From positions 62,001-126,000 of the forward strand of contig JBAMDO010000161.1 in assembly GCA_037074765.1 (NCBI GenBank): a DNA stretch of 64,000 nucleotides, given 5' to 3'. The DNA comes from Mansonella perstans. Lineage: Eukaryota > Nematoda > Chromadorea > Rhabditida > Onchocercidae. Below are positions 52,553 to 64,000 of the stretch, one piece after another. Under the pieces are notes generated by a model, which did not search any database, was not told the origin of the DNA, and was given only the letters and a program-made list of their open reading frames with translations. The stretch's first letter is position 1. Every line of letters begins with the position of its first letter. Position numbers and translations under genes: made by a program.

Positions 52553-55500
52553 CTTTATGTAGCAGTAATTAGTCAATCTATAATGATATGCAAACGAATT
52601 ATTTGATATTAGAAGCTATGAAAAAGGCCGTTGCTATGGTGGAGAATTGGTTTTACCATGTAAATTCGTTTCATAACATGCATATTCATTTTACTCTGTA
52701 CTTATTTTTCAAAACAAGAAATTCTTTCCCATTTTACAAATTATGAAAGATCATTGATTGAAATGAAATTTTGAAAAAAGAGAGAGAGAGAGAGACAGAA
52801 GGAAAGAGAAAAAAAGAAAAGAGGTCATAGCAATTGAACAACTTTAAAGCCATCTTAATTTTTTCAATAATTCAATGGTTAACGATGATATATCGAACGT
52901 TCAATACTTTTTTTTTTTTTTTTTTCATTGGTAATAGATGATAACCAGCTGAAATAAATAGCCATTAGTTTTCATTACCTTAACGATGTTATTGAGTTCC
53001 ATATTTGAAGATAAAAAATGAAAATGTTGTCGGAAAACTTTGAATATTTCAAAAATTTTTAATCGCTTTATTTTATTTCCATATTTCTCATCTACTTCAC
53101 AAAAGTTCTTTTTTATTAAAAATAAAAATTAGAAAGCCTCCTATTTAATATTGATGGATTTTAATTCCTATTGAGTTTAGTCGATAATTGAATCAACTTT
53201 TAATATGACTTATTTAAATTTGTTTAATTTGTTATGTTTAGTCAAAAGAACAAAGTAAATAGTACCAATGACAGCTGATCTAACTCGACTCTCAAAAAGT
53301 AAGCGACGATACCAATTGCTAATGTTCATTTCCTTCCTTCCTTTTCCAATATTCGTATCCTTTTGTAACTATTAGTTAATAAGGTGCTAGCAATATCCTC
53401 TACTTCCCATCATCCGTCCTTTCTTCTTTTTTCATTTCGCATTAAAGAGACCTTTCATGGTGACTATATTTTTTCCGGAATTTCTGACATCCCTCTAAGT
53501 TTAGTTAATTAGTTTAGTTTCGCTTAACAGGGACAGAATAATTTCCTCCGGAATTTTCGACTCAAAACATAACACTGAAATAAGTAATGAATTTTAAACA
53601 ATTAAAAATTGACTCACTTCAGATCAGTTTATGCAAAAGATATATGTTTGAAGGCAGAATTAAATTACGCCTCAAACGTTTCACTTTTCACATTGTTTCA
53701 CTTTTAATTCATTTTTTTGCATCAAATTTTGACCGTAATAGTATTATTATTTGAGCAAGAAAAAAATCGCCAACATAAAGCTTACATTTAGGTTAAAATT
53801 TGTTTGGAAGTAAATCCTAAAATGAAATCCGTCACATTATCTAATTGAGCATGCAAAATAGTGGTATGGTTGACAAAAGCGCCAAGAAGTTGAAAGAGAT
53901 GCGATGTTCGCACCATCGATAGCCATGCAGTGTATCATGCAAATTAGCACCTGAACTGTACCACTCAACCGGATGTTGTTGCTTGCATCAGTATCGAAAA
54001 TTCTGTTGAATGCTGCAAAATTTCTGGGAATGAAATACGTTCTGCATTCTCCCCACTACGAATGACGATTTTGGATTGGAAGGGTAAAAGAATCGTATTA
54101 ATTTTTTTGTTCATATATTTCTAGCTTTACAAATCAAAAATCGATCGCAATGCAATATTCTGAATTACTTGAATTCGGTGTAAACTACTGTTTTCTGTCA
54201 ATAGTCTCCTGTTAGTCAATAAAATAAAATAAAATTATTCTAGTATTGTCGAATGTTTAAAATAATTTAAAAATTTAACAGTTGTAATCTTTTCATAATA
54301 AAACACTACCTGCGATCGGTTGAAATATGATAAAGTATAATGCGACATATCAATAAGAGTGATATTGTATTCAAACATTAATCAATTACCTACATGATGA
54401 TAAGATATTGACAAAATATGGGGAAACGCATGTAATGAGTATCGTAAAAAAAAAAAAATGTAATGATAACGTATTTGCTCTTTCATTATTCATGATTTTT
54501 CCCAAAAATTAAAGATATTTAAGGAAAAATTACGATACTCGTCATCTAGTTTCAGAAGAGATCAATCATTCGAAAACAGAGACATGTTGAGAGGAATAAA
54601 GAATGATTGTTGGATGATCTGTAGTTCAAGGAGGTCATCCAACTCTTCTAATCCACTTCAAATGCAACACTTTTGCGTTGATTGATGAATAAATTAAGCA
54701 TTTTTGGAGTGCAAACTAATCGTCACATTATCGAGAACTTGTATAATAGCTATTTCAGTTTTATTTAATTTAAGGAATTTTAGATCAAATTCGTTTTAAA
54801 GCATAAAAATTTTTGATAAAAACTGCTTATTTAATTATTTCAAAAATTTAAGTTCTCTACAATATTTCGATTTTATTGCAATATCTCATTTTTTTTTTTT
54901 TTTTTTTGAATTTGGTTATAATTAAGGTTTTTGAATCAAAAATCAATGCTATATCAAAAAAAAAAAAAAAAAAATAAGTATTCCACCGAATGATTTAAAA
55001 AACTTTGTAATTTATTATCTGAGCTCATGCTTCGGCAGTTTTAGTTTGGCTTATTTTAAGACCCGGGATGAATGTAATTTTGTTCAAAGCAACGAAAAAA
55101 CAAATTTTTTGAAATAAAAATAATGCCGATTCAATGTGATATAATGAAGAATCTTGATTACTATTAACACCAGTATAACTCACGTAAGTCTGTTTACGAA
55201 TAAAATAAAACCCATTCATTTCTATGATTTCATGCAATGTTAAAGAAATTACTTTAATGTGGTAATTTTATAATTCCAAAGGCATTCAAGTGGTTCCCAA
55301 ATATAAAGAAGATTTTTCCACTGAGCTCAAATGAAATTATGATTTCACGATAGACTTCACTGCTACAAATTAACTTCGTATTTGAATGTTTTGAAATCTT
55401 TTTCATAATTGTTAGGGTAAACAAATTTTCTTTCCATCTGAAGACAAGCTTTAGATGAAGAAGAAAAGTGTGCAATAAAGGTGGAAGATAAGCTTATGCT

Positions 55501-57535
55501 TCAATCATTTTACAAATGATTTATAAATTAGTTTTTCTTGCTTGACTATAATTAAATTTGTTCTCACTGCTACACGCACACGTATACATACACGCGCATA
55601 CACACACACAGATACACATAGCCCATTTTACCAAGTCTTAATTCTTCATATCTTGCCACTATTATACTGGAAAATTTTTTAAATCGAGCAATAAATTTAT
55701 TAAAGTTCCGAAATGTACACTTTCATCTTTTAATTATTTAACATTTTCCGCTTTGTTGTAAGTCGAGCTGACATGAACCTTTTACATATGCAACAACTTC
55801 TAGAAAAGATCCGGAGAGTGACCAAATGCAAAAGAGTGATAAGATTAAAGATGAACCAGGTAAAGATTATATACGTGAAAAAAGATAAAACGGTGAAATT
55901 AAAACCTTAGTAAAATTCATCGTAAAGCAAGAAGTAAAACAGTCCTTCTAGCAGTGATCAAAACATTATTCTTCACTGTGTATACCAGTTCTTTGCAAGA
56001 ATTGCGGCCGGATTAAAAGAAAAATTTCTATTTACAGCTAATGTGAAAATTTGTCCATCATTGGAATAATTCCTCTCCTTCGTCTCATGCTAAATAAGTT
56101 TCGTCAAGAATTTAATTTCATACTTAATTAACAATTTGCACACGATTCTAAGCATGCTTTGAACTTTCCTTTATGGATATTGACAATACCTTTACTGTTA
56201 AGCAAGATGACTATTTTTATCATATCTATGATGATAATGATTATGATAATAGTGACAGCTGACAACAGTCAGCACCAATTATACTACAATCTTTGAATAA
56301 TTTACAGAGATTAAAACTGGAAGAATTTCATTTATCGGTACAATGTAGTGTGATGACCCTAACTATCAGATAATAGGCTTGTGGTGATGTTGATGATGAT
56401 GATGAAAGAAAATTGTTACCGATGACACTCGGATTTTCGAGTAGTCCATGGAGTAAAAGTGGCAAGAAATAGAGAACACCTCAAGGCCAAACCTAATTGC
56501 CCGATGACAACCGCCAACTATTCTTAGTTTACCTCAACGAGCACTTAACCAAATCGACTGTTCAACATTAATGTTTCTATCATGAGGGACTATTTCTGTC
56601 TTTAATTTGAAACATTATTTGTAATTTTAAAACTAATGTTAGAAGTGAAAAACCAATCAGTTGATTAGGTTAGCTCTTTGATTAATAATCTTTCATCTCT
56701 CAATTCCAACAATCAGCTAATAGAAAAGATACTTTAAAAATATTTTTTTTCTCAAAATTTTTAGAATTTCTAAAATTTATCATAGATTAGAATAAATGGG
56801 GCAATATAATTTAAAAACATGATGTTACTATTGATAGCTTCGAAGTTTAAAAACTGAAAAGTTCAGGTTAAATACATTTTTGATATGATTTACAGAAAAG
56901 AAAAAGAAAGAAAAGAGATAGTTGAAGAAAAAACTGAAAAAAAATTATGAAAAATTGTTGGCTTTCTTGAATACTTTTGAAAAACAAACGGTCACACAGA
57001 GCTGACATTTATTTAATATCGACCAAATGAATCAAAGAATTGTTTCATCTTTCAATCGATTGCGAACAAACGAAAAAACAACTCTGAGGTCACTGTTCTA
57101 GTAGAAAAGTAATCTTTTACTACATCAATATGATTATACAACCACAGAGAATAGTGAAAAAGAAATCTCTTCCAAGTGAAAAAATCATCCAGTTACTTGG
57201 TTGAATTAATCTTCAGCAAAAAAAATCGACTGTATTTTGCCTTGCAGGTGAGACAAGACGACAAACTGTCAGAAGTAGAAAAAGTAGACAATCTTTCAAC
57301 GTGATGCTTCATTTCATTCATATTTGCAAAATATCATTATTGTGGTACTTTTTTTGTTATTTACTGCTATCATTTCAACTGGAACAAGAATACAATGAGA
57401 TACCTACTTATTCTATTGTTATGCAATATTATATCGATCCTTTGAAAAGAAGTATTAAAAGATTAACTTGATGGATAGACAATTCATCAAATATTATTTC
57501 AGGACATCTGCAGAGATAGCTGAGAGAAAAAAACC

Positions 57536-57553
57536 TTCCCGATATATCGGGAA
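57536..57553. repeat. Perfect 18-base palindrome
   Basis: TTCCCGATATATCGGGAA is fully self-complementary with no spacer. A TATATATAAG stretch lies about 40 bases to the right. No gene is attached to it. Confidence 0.9.
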
Positions 57554-59886
57554 AGAAAAAGCGATAGGACACGTCAGGAAATAAGATATGTATATATAAG
57601 ACGCGCTAGACTCAAACATACTAAGATTTGCAAGTAATTGCAAATCTCTTAATATATGAGAATTCCCATGATTCATAATTTTCTGTGGTCCATCCATCAG
57701 TTGCAGATGATAAATCTTTCTCAATTCGTGCTGTGAATTTTTCCTTTCGGCAGATATCGAAGAACAAAAAGGAAGTTTTTTTGAATGATTTGGTTGGAAA
57801 GATAAAAAGCCGGAAACACGTGAATGACGTAAAAGACAAGCAGATAAACACGTAAATGTTCGGAATCAGCTAGAGTAAAACGGGCGGACAGACATACAAT
57901 TATGAAAGAAAAATAGGATGAGAGAAAGGATGAATGTGAGCGTCGCTTTGATCTATCCGATTCATGTTTCAACTTCTGTAGCATGTGAGCTGAAATTTCC
58001 TCAGTAATCATACACTTTCGCGAAGAATTCTTAACTAACTTCTTCTTAAATTATCAATAAGCGTAAATATCCTTCGGATGTCCAAACTATTACATTAATG
58101 ACTTTAAAAATGGTCATTTCATTTGACAATGTGAAAGGTATGATCGTATTTCAAATTATCATGTACTACTTGCAGTTCTGAATTTCATATAGTTCATAGC
58201 ATTGTAATGAATCAGGTGGATAAAAGATAAACGGTGACTAAGGCTTGATTTTTTTTCTCTTCTGGGTTACTAACTTGTGTAGATAGATAAGAGAAGCACA
58301 ACATGAAATCAGATGAATATGATAAACAAATAAAAATTAAATTTTCTCAAAATTAAAAAGTAAGGAAGAGACTCTAAAGATCATTATATCTGAATAAAAG
58401 ATTTCAAATCCATGAAGTATGATGGCCTAAATTCATCTCCACTCCAGGTCAAATTTTTAAATTGCTGAGGCTTTCGACAAGATGAATCAATAGCAGAAAC
58501 TTGCCACAGTCTTTTTTGCTATGTTCATAAGAAGGAATTTTCTTATACAGAATCCATTTTTTGCTAAAATATTTTTCATAATTCTTTAAAATAAATCCCT
58601 TATAGAGAGAGGAAAAGATAGCAGAAGAGAGAGAAAAGGGAAAAGATATGGAAAGAAAAATGGGAAAAGGTAAAGGCCACATGGACAAAAATAAACGAGG
58701 ACATCTGTGTCGCATTTCAGCATTTAAAAATTTGACGCATCATGATAAGCAAAAAAAGTATACCTGGCAAACAGGTTCATTCATCGATCATTCTCACAGT
58801 TCACAGCAGGGCGAAACAATCTCAAGGATTATTGTAAATGTTCACAAATTGTTAACTGCCATGCAACTTATGGAATGGAAAGGAAATTTAAAAATTTTTA
58901 TTATATTTTCATTATTCTTTTCATAATAAAAATATTTGCATTCATTGTTTATTCTCTATTTGTTCACTTTCAAAGTTAATTCACCAATGTTATTTCATAA
59001 TATAATATGCAGATTAATAAATAGCTTTTTGTCATAATACAAAGTATTATTTTTGTATAGACTTTTGCATTTTTTCTCAATCACTTCATTAAATCTCAGA
59101 TTATTTAGTAAAATTAACGCTTAGAAGGCTTAGAAAAGCTGAAAATCAATAAAAACTGCTATAGAATTCTGTAAAGGAAGATTTTTATATTACAGATAGT
59201 AATATCAATTAGCAGTTGCTGTTTCAAAGTAAAAGAATTCAAATGATTAAAGTCATAAGACAATAGTCAAGAAGCAATCTTAGTATTGTTTTCATTTGAA
59301 TAAAATCTACCATACCGAATCCATGCGCATTATTGAGGATCAATTGAATTAGTGAACATGATTTCGCATAAGATGATTTTTTCTAGGGACCAACTAGCCG
59401 ATAAGCGTCGGATAATCTCTCATTTTCTTTTAACCTTAACAAAATCTTTATTTCAATCACTTGTTAGCAATCATAACCTAAGCTGGATTATCCACTTTTG
59501 AAAAAAAATAGCGTTACGAAACACTGCTAATATTTCTCACAGAAACATCCATTACTTTCATTTTCGACAGGCCAAAGGGATATTATTAAAATTTAGCCTA
59601 AGCAGCACCATGAAGTAAATCCATCTCCCAGACAATTTGAGATACTATGTCTATCAAATTGACTAAGCCCCTTACAAAACTGAAGTTTTCCCATGTATTC
59701 ACGCGTTTGAATGCTATTTCTTGCATTTTTGCTTTCACCAAGTAGTGAATTTTTATTTACTCAACTGATTATAATGCCCAACTTGAAACGTTTAACATGC
59801 CACAAAGGAATAGAAATTTCATTAGTTTCATTTTTTATTAAGAAATCTTTTACCAAAAAATCAAGAAATTCAAATAAAATGTAATC

Positions 59887-59892
59887 TTTATT
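59887..59892 (-). terminator. Polyadenylation signal AATAAA downstream of the JMJD5-like module
   Basis: On the minus strand AATAAA starts about 69 bases after the stop codon at 59961, a usual distance. Confidence 0.6.
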
Positions 59893-59960
59893 TCAGTCTT
59901 CCTGAAAAACATAAGAACATTGCTAATTCACGCATAAATGGAAATTTTCGGTATAACACT

Positions 59961-62579
59961 TCAAAATTCAGTAGTGAACCAACAAGACACAGATATACTG
60001 GGATCAAGTGCAAGGACATAATGCCAAAATCCAGCTGGTATATACAAACAATCACCCGCACATAAGATACAGTCAAAGACATGAGCTTCTCGAAAACGTG
60101 GAAATCTCATCATATCCGGATATCGTACATCAAGCTTAAAATTATTAAATGTTGTGGAATATGAAATTTTACTGAATACTCACTTGGTTACTAAAATCGA
60201 AATAATAAATTCCTAAAAAACACGAAATTAATTAACAGCAATACTCTCCCCCACAAAAAACTTTCATAATGGTAACCTATTTAGAATATTTTTCATATTA
60301 TACTCAACATATAAAGCTAAACAATATTCTACAAAACACAAATGCACTGTGGAAGCCGTCAATAATGCAAAATTCACTAACAAACTTACGCTAAGCATGA
60401 ATCTAAATAAAATTAATAAAATTATTTGGTGATTCCTCTTCGTCAGTGGACAAAATCATAAATGCAAAGCAAACCTGACTGGTGTTGGTTAAAATCCCAT
60501 CCTCTCGAGGGTATACGTTTTCGGTTTCAACTTTAGATACTAATCGTAAAAACTTCCGACCAAGTACCTGAATACTTAAATTCTTAACCCTTCTTACAGG
60601 AACTGGATGTTTCTTTTACTTTCCTTTTACCCTCCTATAAAACTTCACCGGAAAAAAAAAAAAAAAAACTCTGTCCAAGCTGAAGAAGGAAATTGCATTA
60701 ATTCGTGAGAATACAGAAACTAAATAAAAAATTACAAACTTATCACAAACAGCAAACTACCTGACAGAATATGTTATTTTTTGGATCAAAATGTAAAGGT
60801 GATACAGTCCCCGCTGGTCCAATCCAAATATTCATATCGACATTGTCGATTCCATCTTCCCCAAATGCACAATAGTCGGGAATAACGATATCATTCAACA
60901 GCTCCGGAACTTGGTCAAACAATCGATGTTGCGCCAAATAACCCGGACCGTCTGCACTCTGTAAATCTTATCAAATCAATTAAATTTATTTTTACAAATA
61001 TTTGAAATTATAAATTTTTTAACAATACGTGTTAAACATGTACTAGATTTGAAAGTGTCATTCTACCGGCCGTTATAAATATCAAACAACTTTCTTGTGC
61101 TTGATACTACAAGTATTACAAACCGCAACAGGTTTTATTGCAGATTATTACTAGCATGTTAAAAACGGAGAAATAACTGAAAAAACCAATCACCTATATT
61201 GGATCGCTCCAATTTTTTAGATACACCTCGAGAAAAAAAAAAGCACAACTTCCATTCATTTTGAAAACACATAAATAAACTAAAAATATGCCGTACCTCA
61301 CATTCTATGAATTTTTTGATGAAATCACGAAAAGTCATCAAAATTTGTTTCCAGCCGCTATCGGCATAACTACTGCCGATTTCAACAGGAACTGTACGAT
61401 GACCAATAATTTCATTAAAATAAGAGAAGCTAAAAAAAAAAAAACTATGTTTCGTTAATAATCGACATAATAAGCCACTGAGAAGAGGTAAAAAAATCTG
61501 TTTTTTTTTTTTTAAAGTACGTTGTTTTCTCAAGATTCGATGTTTTACATTAAAAACGATGAATATGCCGAACCTCGAATTATTTCTACAAAGAAACATT
61601 CAGATATCCCATGAATCTTACTTCCATTTTCTAAATGCAGGCCATTGATTTACCAGTCCCCTTATGACTACTGGTTTTTGATTTTTTATTATCTTCAACA
61701 TTTCTTCGAACGACGGGAGCTCGCAAATATCAACATAAATTGAGTTCGGTAAGGGAGATGGCGGTTCCAAAAGTTTTTGTTTCTGTAAATAAAGAAAGAA
61801 TCCAAAAAAATGTCTGCATAACACAAGCTGATATTTTCTAGAAAAACTGATCTTCAATAAATATCTGACTTTGTGAGCATTTTTGGCCAATATTTGACCA
61901 ATCAGAAATCGTTCAAAAAAAGATGTTATATCAAATATTAGCTGTTATAATGATCAAATGACGACTCACTTTTAGAGAAACAGCAGCTAACGGTCCCGAT
62001 AAAGACGAATGTAAATGTTGAGCGAAATTCGACAGCGCAAAGCCATCAATATCCCGACCCATTATTAAAGCAATATCACAAGCATATAGCGCATCCTTAT
62101 AAATGTATTAAGAAACACGTATGTCTGATCAAAACATAGCAACATGCACAGTCAAGTTAGTAAAATATTCAAATTAGTTCAAGCATTTCATCATACTGAA
62201 AAGTAAAGCTTAGTAATTCAAATATTATTATCATTTGATCAAACATTGTAGACATTAATAAAGGTAAATCAGTAAAAAAATATCACTGTAGAAACAAAAC
62301 GCTCACCTGTATTCGCTTTTCAAATTTCAAGCGTACTGCTTTACACATCATAATTATTGCGTAAAAAACTCTCCAAGCTTCATCAACCTCTCCATAATTA
62401 CCAGTATTTAATTTTTCCCAAACTACAGTCACCAGGAAATTTTCCAGCTGCTTGCTTCGTGTGAAATTCTGCGCTAGCGTTGCTCGGGCGCATTCTTTAT
62501 AAATTCGAATTAGTGAACGACCAACGACACCCTCGTTTGGTAAGTGCTGTAGATGCACTAGTCTAGGGATATTTTCCTC
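59961..62579 (-). CDS. jmjd-5: JMJD5/KDM8-like JmjC-domain oxygenase (C-terminal part of a probable fusion)
   Basis: Fe(II)/2-oxoglutarate-dependent oxygenase family; human JMJD5 acts in the nucleus and has been assigned hydroxylase and peptidase or demethylase roles. Seven phase-consistent exons: 62579-62307, 62095-61970, 61782-61622, 61429-61297, 60958-60761, 60567-60475, 60134-59961 (385 residues here). The N-terminal helical region ([28 protein letters not shown]) matches JMJD5. Then come [46 protein letters not shown] and the JmjC core. Iron ligands are visible: His and Asp in [10 protein letters not shown] and His in [10 protein letters not shown]. It ends in [10 protein letters not shown]. 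The first exon opens at [11 protein letters not shown] with no ATG, so it needs an upstream exon. The GNAT exon ending at 62854 is phase 0 and fits. Confidence 0.9.
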
Positions 62580-62844
62580 CTAAATTGTTTACAATAATCT
62601 AAATTATTTTTAAAGATTATTTCGCCATGCAAATACTGCTGAATAAAACAATAACGCAAATAAAAAAATTTAAAAAGAACAAGATTTAGATTCTTGGTTA
62701 GCGTCAAAAACGTGAGTAATCTCATCCGTTAACTAGACCTGATAATGGCAAAAACCTTATTAAGGTTTTGGTTAACTTAATCTATCGAAAAAATAGTGGA
62801 ATAGCAAAAACGAATGCAATTTTGAAAACTAAGCCACAAAAAAA

Positions 62845-63955
62845 TTAAACAACTTTGAATGACATGATAGTTTCTTTTATCCTTTCCACAACGGCTGGAT
62901 CGAAGCATTCGCCTGGCGCTTTTTTATGTTTATCATTGATATATTCCCATAAAAGCAATTTCGGCATCTTATTTCGAGAAGGCAAATAAAACATCGTCTG
63001 AAAAAAAAAAGAAAAAAAAAAACTTAAACTAACATAACAGTGTAGAAGATGGAGGAAAGCATATTATTAAGAATATTATCTTCGATTACATTTAGGACGA
63101 AAACATTAATTCAAACACAGATGATTCAATCGTCATCATCGGGAATGACATTCCAGTATTAGAAGAATGTGTCTTCCAGTCCAGTATAGTACACGCAGAA
63201 AAGTTTGTACCAAAAGGTCCATACTTTTACCAGTTTCCAGTGATGCGAAGATCCATGGATCCATCTGACGATGTACCAAAAGTAGCACAGAATAATACCT
63301 TATGTAAGATACCAGCATCTAAAAATTCGTCTGATGCCACCAGGAATCCAAGCTGTTCATAAAATTTTGTAACGCTGCACTGCGCATATGTTATCAGAAT
63401 CTGCTTGTCATATAAACATTCTGCTATTTTGATAGCACGCTGACATATGCGATACCCAATAGCTTGTCCACGCCAACCATGAAAAAAAAATGGGTTTTTT
63501 CCACTATATCAAACTAGCCAAAAAAAATCAGATAAAGTGCAGAAAATAATACTCCACAAAAAAGAAAATAGTCTTTTTGAAATTAACATAAAATATTTAA
63601 TTTTATCTGAATCAAATTAAAGTGTACTGCAAAATCACCAACTTTACAAGCATACTGAACTTCATTTCAAAACAGAAAATAGAAACAACGCAAAGAATAC
63701 CATGCGGACTGCAACTTGCTCCAGTTTGACATATGGCTCGATAGGGCGTAGACGACAAGTGGCGATCACTGAATCATTACCAATATATCGAGCTACAATC
63801 TGCCTACTGTTTCTATCCTCCCCATCCATTCCCGGTAATTCTTTTAGACCACACTCTTGGCAGAATACTTCATGACACAACAAAAGGCACTGTGCTAACA
63901 AGCTTTTATCTCTCGATACATCAATATCTTGGACCGTCACTTCACATTCTATCAT
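62845..63955 (-). CDS. GNAT-family N-acetyltransferase module (probable N-terminal part of a GNAT-JMJD5 fusion)
   Basis: Acetyl-CoA-dependent acetyltransferase fold. Exons: 63955-63701 (MIECEVTVQDIDVS to LEQVAVR), about 63481-63299 (HGWRGQAIGYRICQRA to EFLDAGILHK) and 62997-62854 (TMFYLPSRNK to MSFK). Seen: strand 4 pattern IATCRLRP and LEQVAV, the acetyl-CoA loop RGQAIG, and a strand 5 to helix 4 pattern ITYAQCSVTKFYEQLGF. The layout recalls the ElaA-type GNATs. The start is supported by an acceptor one base before the ATG. If the last exon is not spliced it ends two codons later at a stop (62847-62845). The acceptor for the middle exon is not canonical in frame (see findings). Substrate unknown. 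Confidence 0.8.
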
Positions 63956-64000
63956 CCTAAAATAAAATTGAAACCCGTTCAGATTTCATATATCGTTCAA

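Larger units (their letters stand above)
40019..59960. other. About 20 kb gene-poor region upstream of the Sox gene
   Basis: No coding unit that I can support. The region holds microsatellites (47935-47990, 48632-48720, 51699-51732, 52300-52322, 52502-52552, 52780-52795, 55570-55620), a perfect palindrome at 57536-57553, and several islands with raised GC: about 41270-41640, 43420-43500, 51541-51660, 53860-54060 and 56410-56560. The remainder is AT-rich with random short frames. I read it as probable cis-regulatory territory of the Sox gene and of the gene beyond it. Confidence 0.6.

Noticed and set aside
52630..52644. X-box-like GTTGCTATGGTGG (RFX/DAF-19)
   Set aside because: The last two consensus bases do not fit and no start codon lies within several kb.
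57721..58011. Minus-strand open frame of 96 codons near 57.7-58.0 kb
   Set aside because: No recognisable domain, no acceptor in front of the ATG and no partner exon; overlapping frames of similar length occur beside it.

Overview
This window looks like nuclear DNA of a nematode, most likely a filarial (spirurid) worm. It is AT-rich and its genes are cut into many small exons with short introns. Acceptors are TTTTCAG/TTTTAG-like and sit one to a dozen bases upstream of start codons, as expected for spliced-leader addition. The species call is inference. I see no bacterial genes, CRISPR array, transposase or tRNA.

Layout. (1) 1-17.7 kb, minus strand: one large DOCK-D (zizimin/DOCK9-11-like) Rho-family exchange factor with more than 35 exons. 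It contains a conserved N-terminal motif, a PH domain, DHR-1, a long helical middle and the start of DHR-2; its 3' end lies beyond base 1. (2) 17.7-18.5 kb: a short head-to-head spacer. (3) 18.5-23.1 kb, plus strand: a seven-exon eEF1B (EF-1 beta/delta) exchange factor. Its third intron contains, on the same strand, an uninterrupted frame for an FDXACB1-like protein (Rossmann methyltransferase-like domain plus FDX-ACB-like domain). A good acceptor in that frame is phase-compatible with the eEF1B donor, so a chimeric isoform is possible. (4) 23.1-38.6 kb: about 15 kb with no convincing gene. (5) 38.6-40.0 kb, minus strand: a two-exon SoxB1 (Sox2-like) transcription factor. (6) 40.0-60.0 kb: about 20 kb with no convincing gene, rich in microsatellites. 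Both deserts carry discrete islands of raised GC that are candidates for regulatory DNA serving the Sox gene. (7) 60.0-64.0 kb, minus strand: a GNAT acetyltransferase module followed by a complete JMJD5/KDM8-like JmjC oxygenase module. The JMJD5 module has no ATG of its own before its conserved N-terminus and the splice phases agree, so the two are probably one fused protein.

The genes have no obvious shared pathway, but two of them (eEF1B and the nested FDXACB1-like frame) are both linked to translation or RNA. The most interesting observations are the eEF1B/FDXACB1-like nesting with compatible splicing, the GNAT-JMJD5 fusion, the islands around the Sox gene, and several relics of exon or splice-site duplication inside the DOCK introns.
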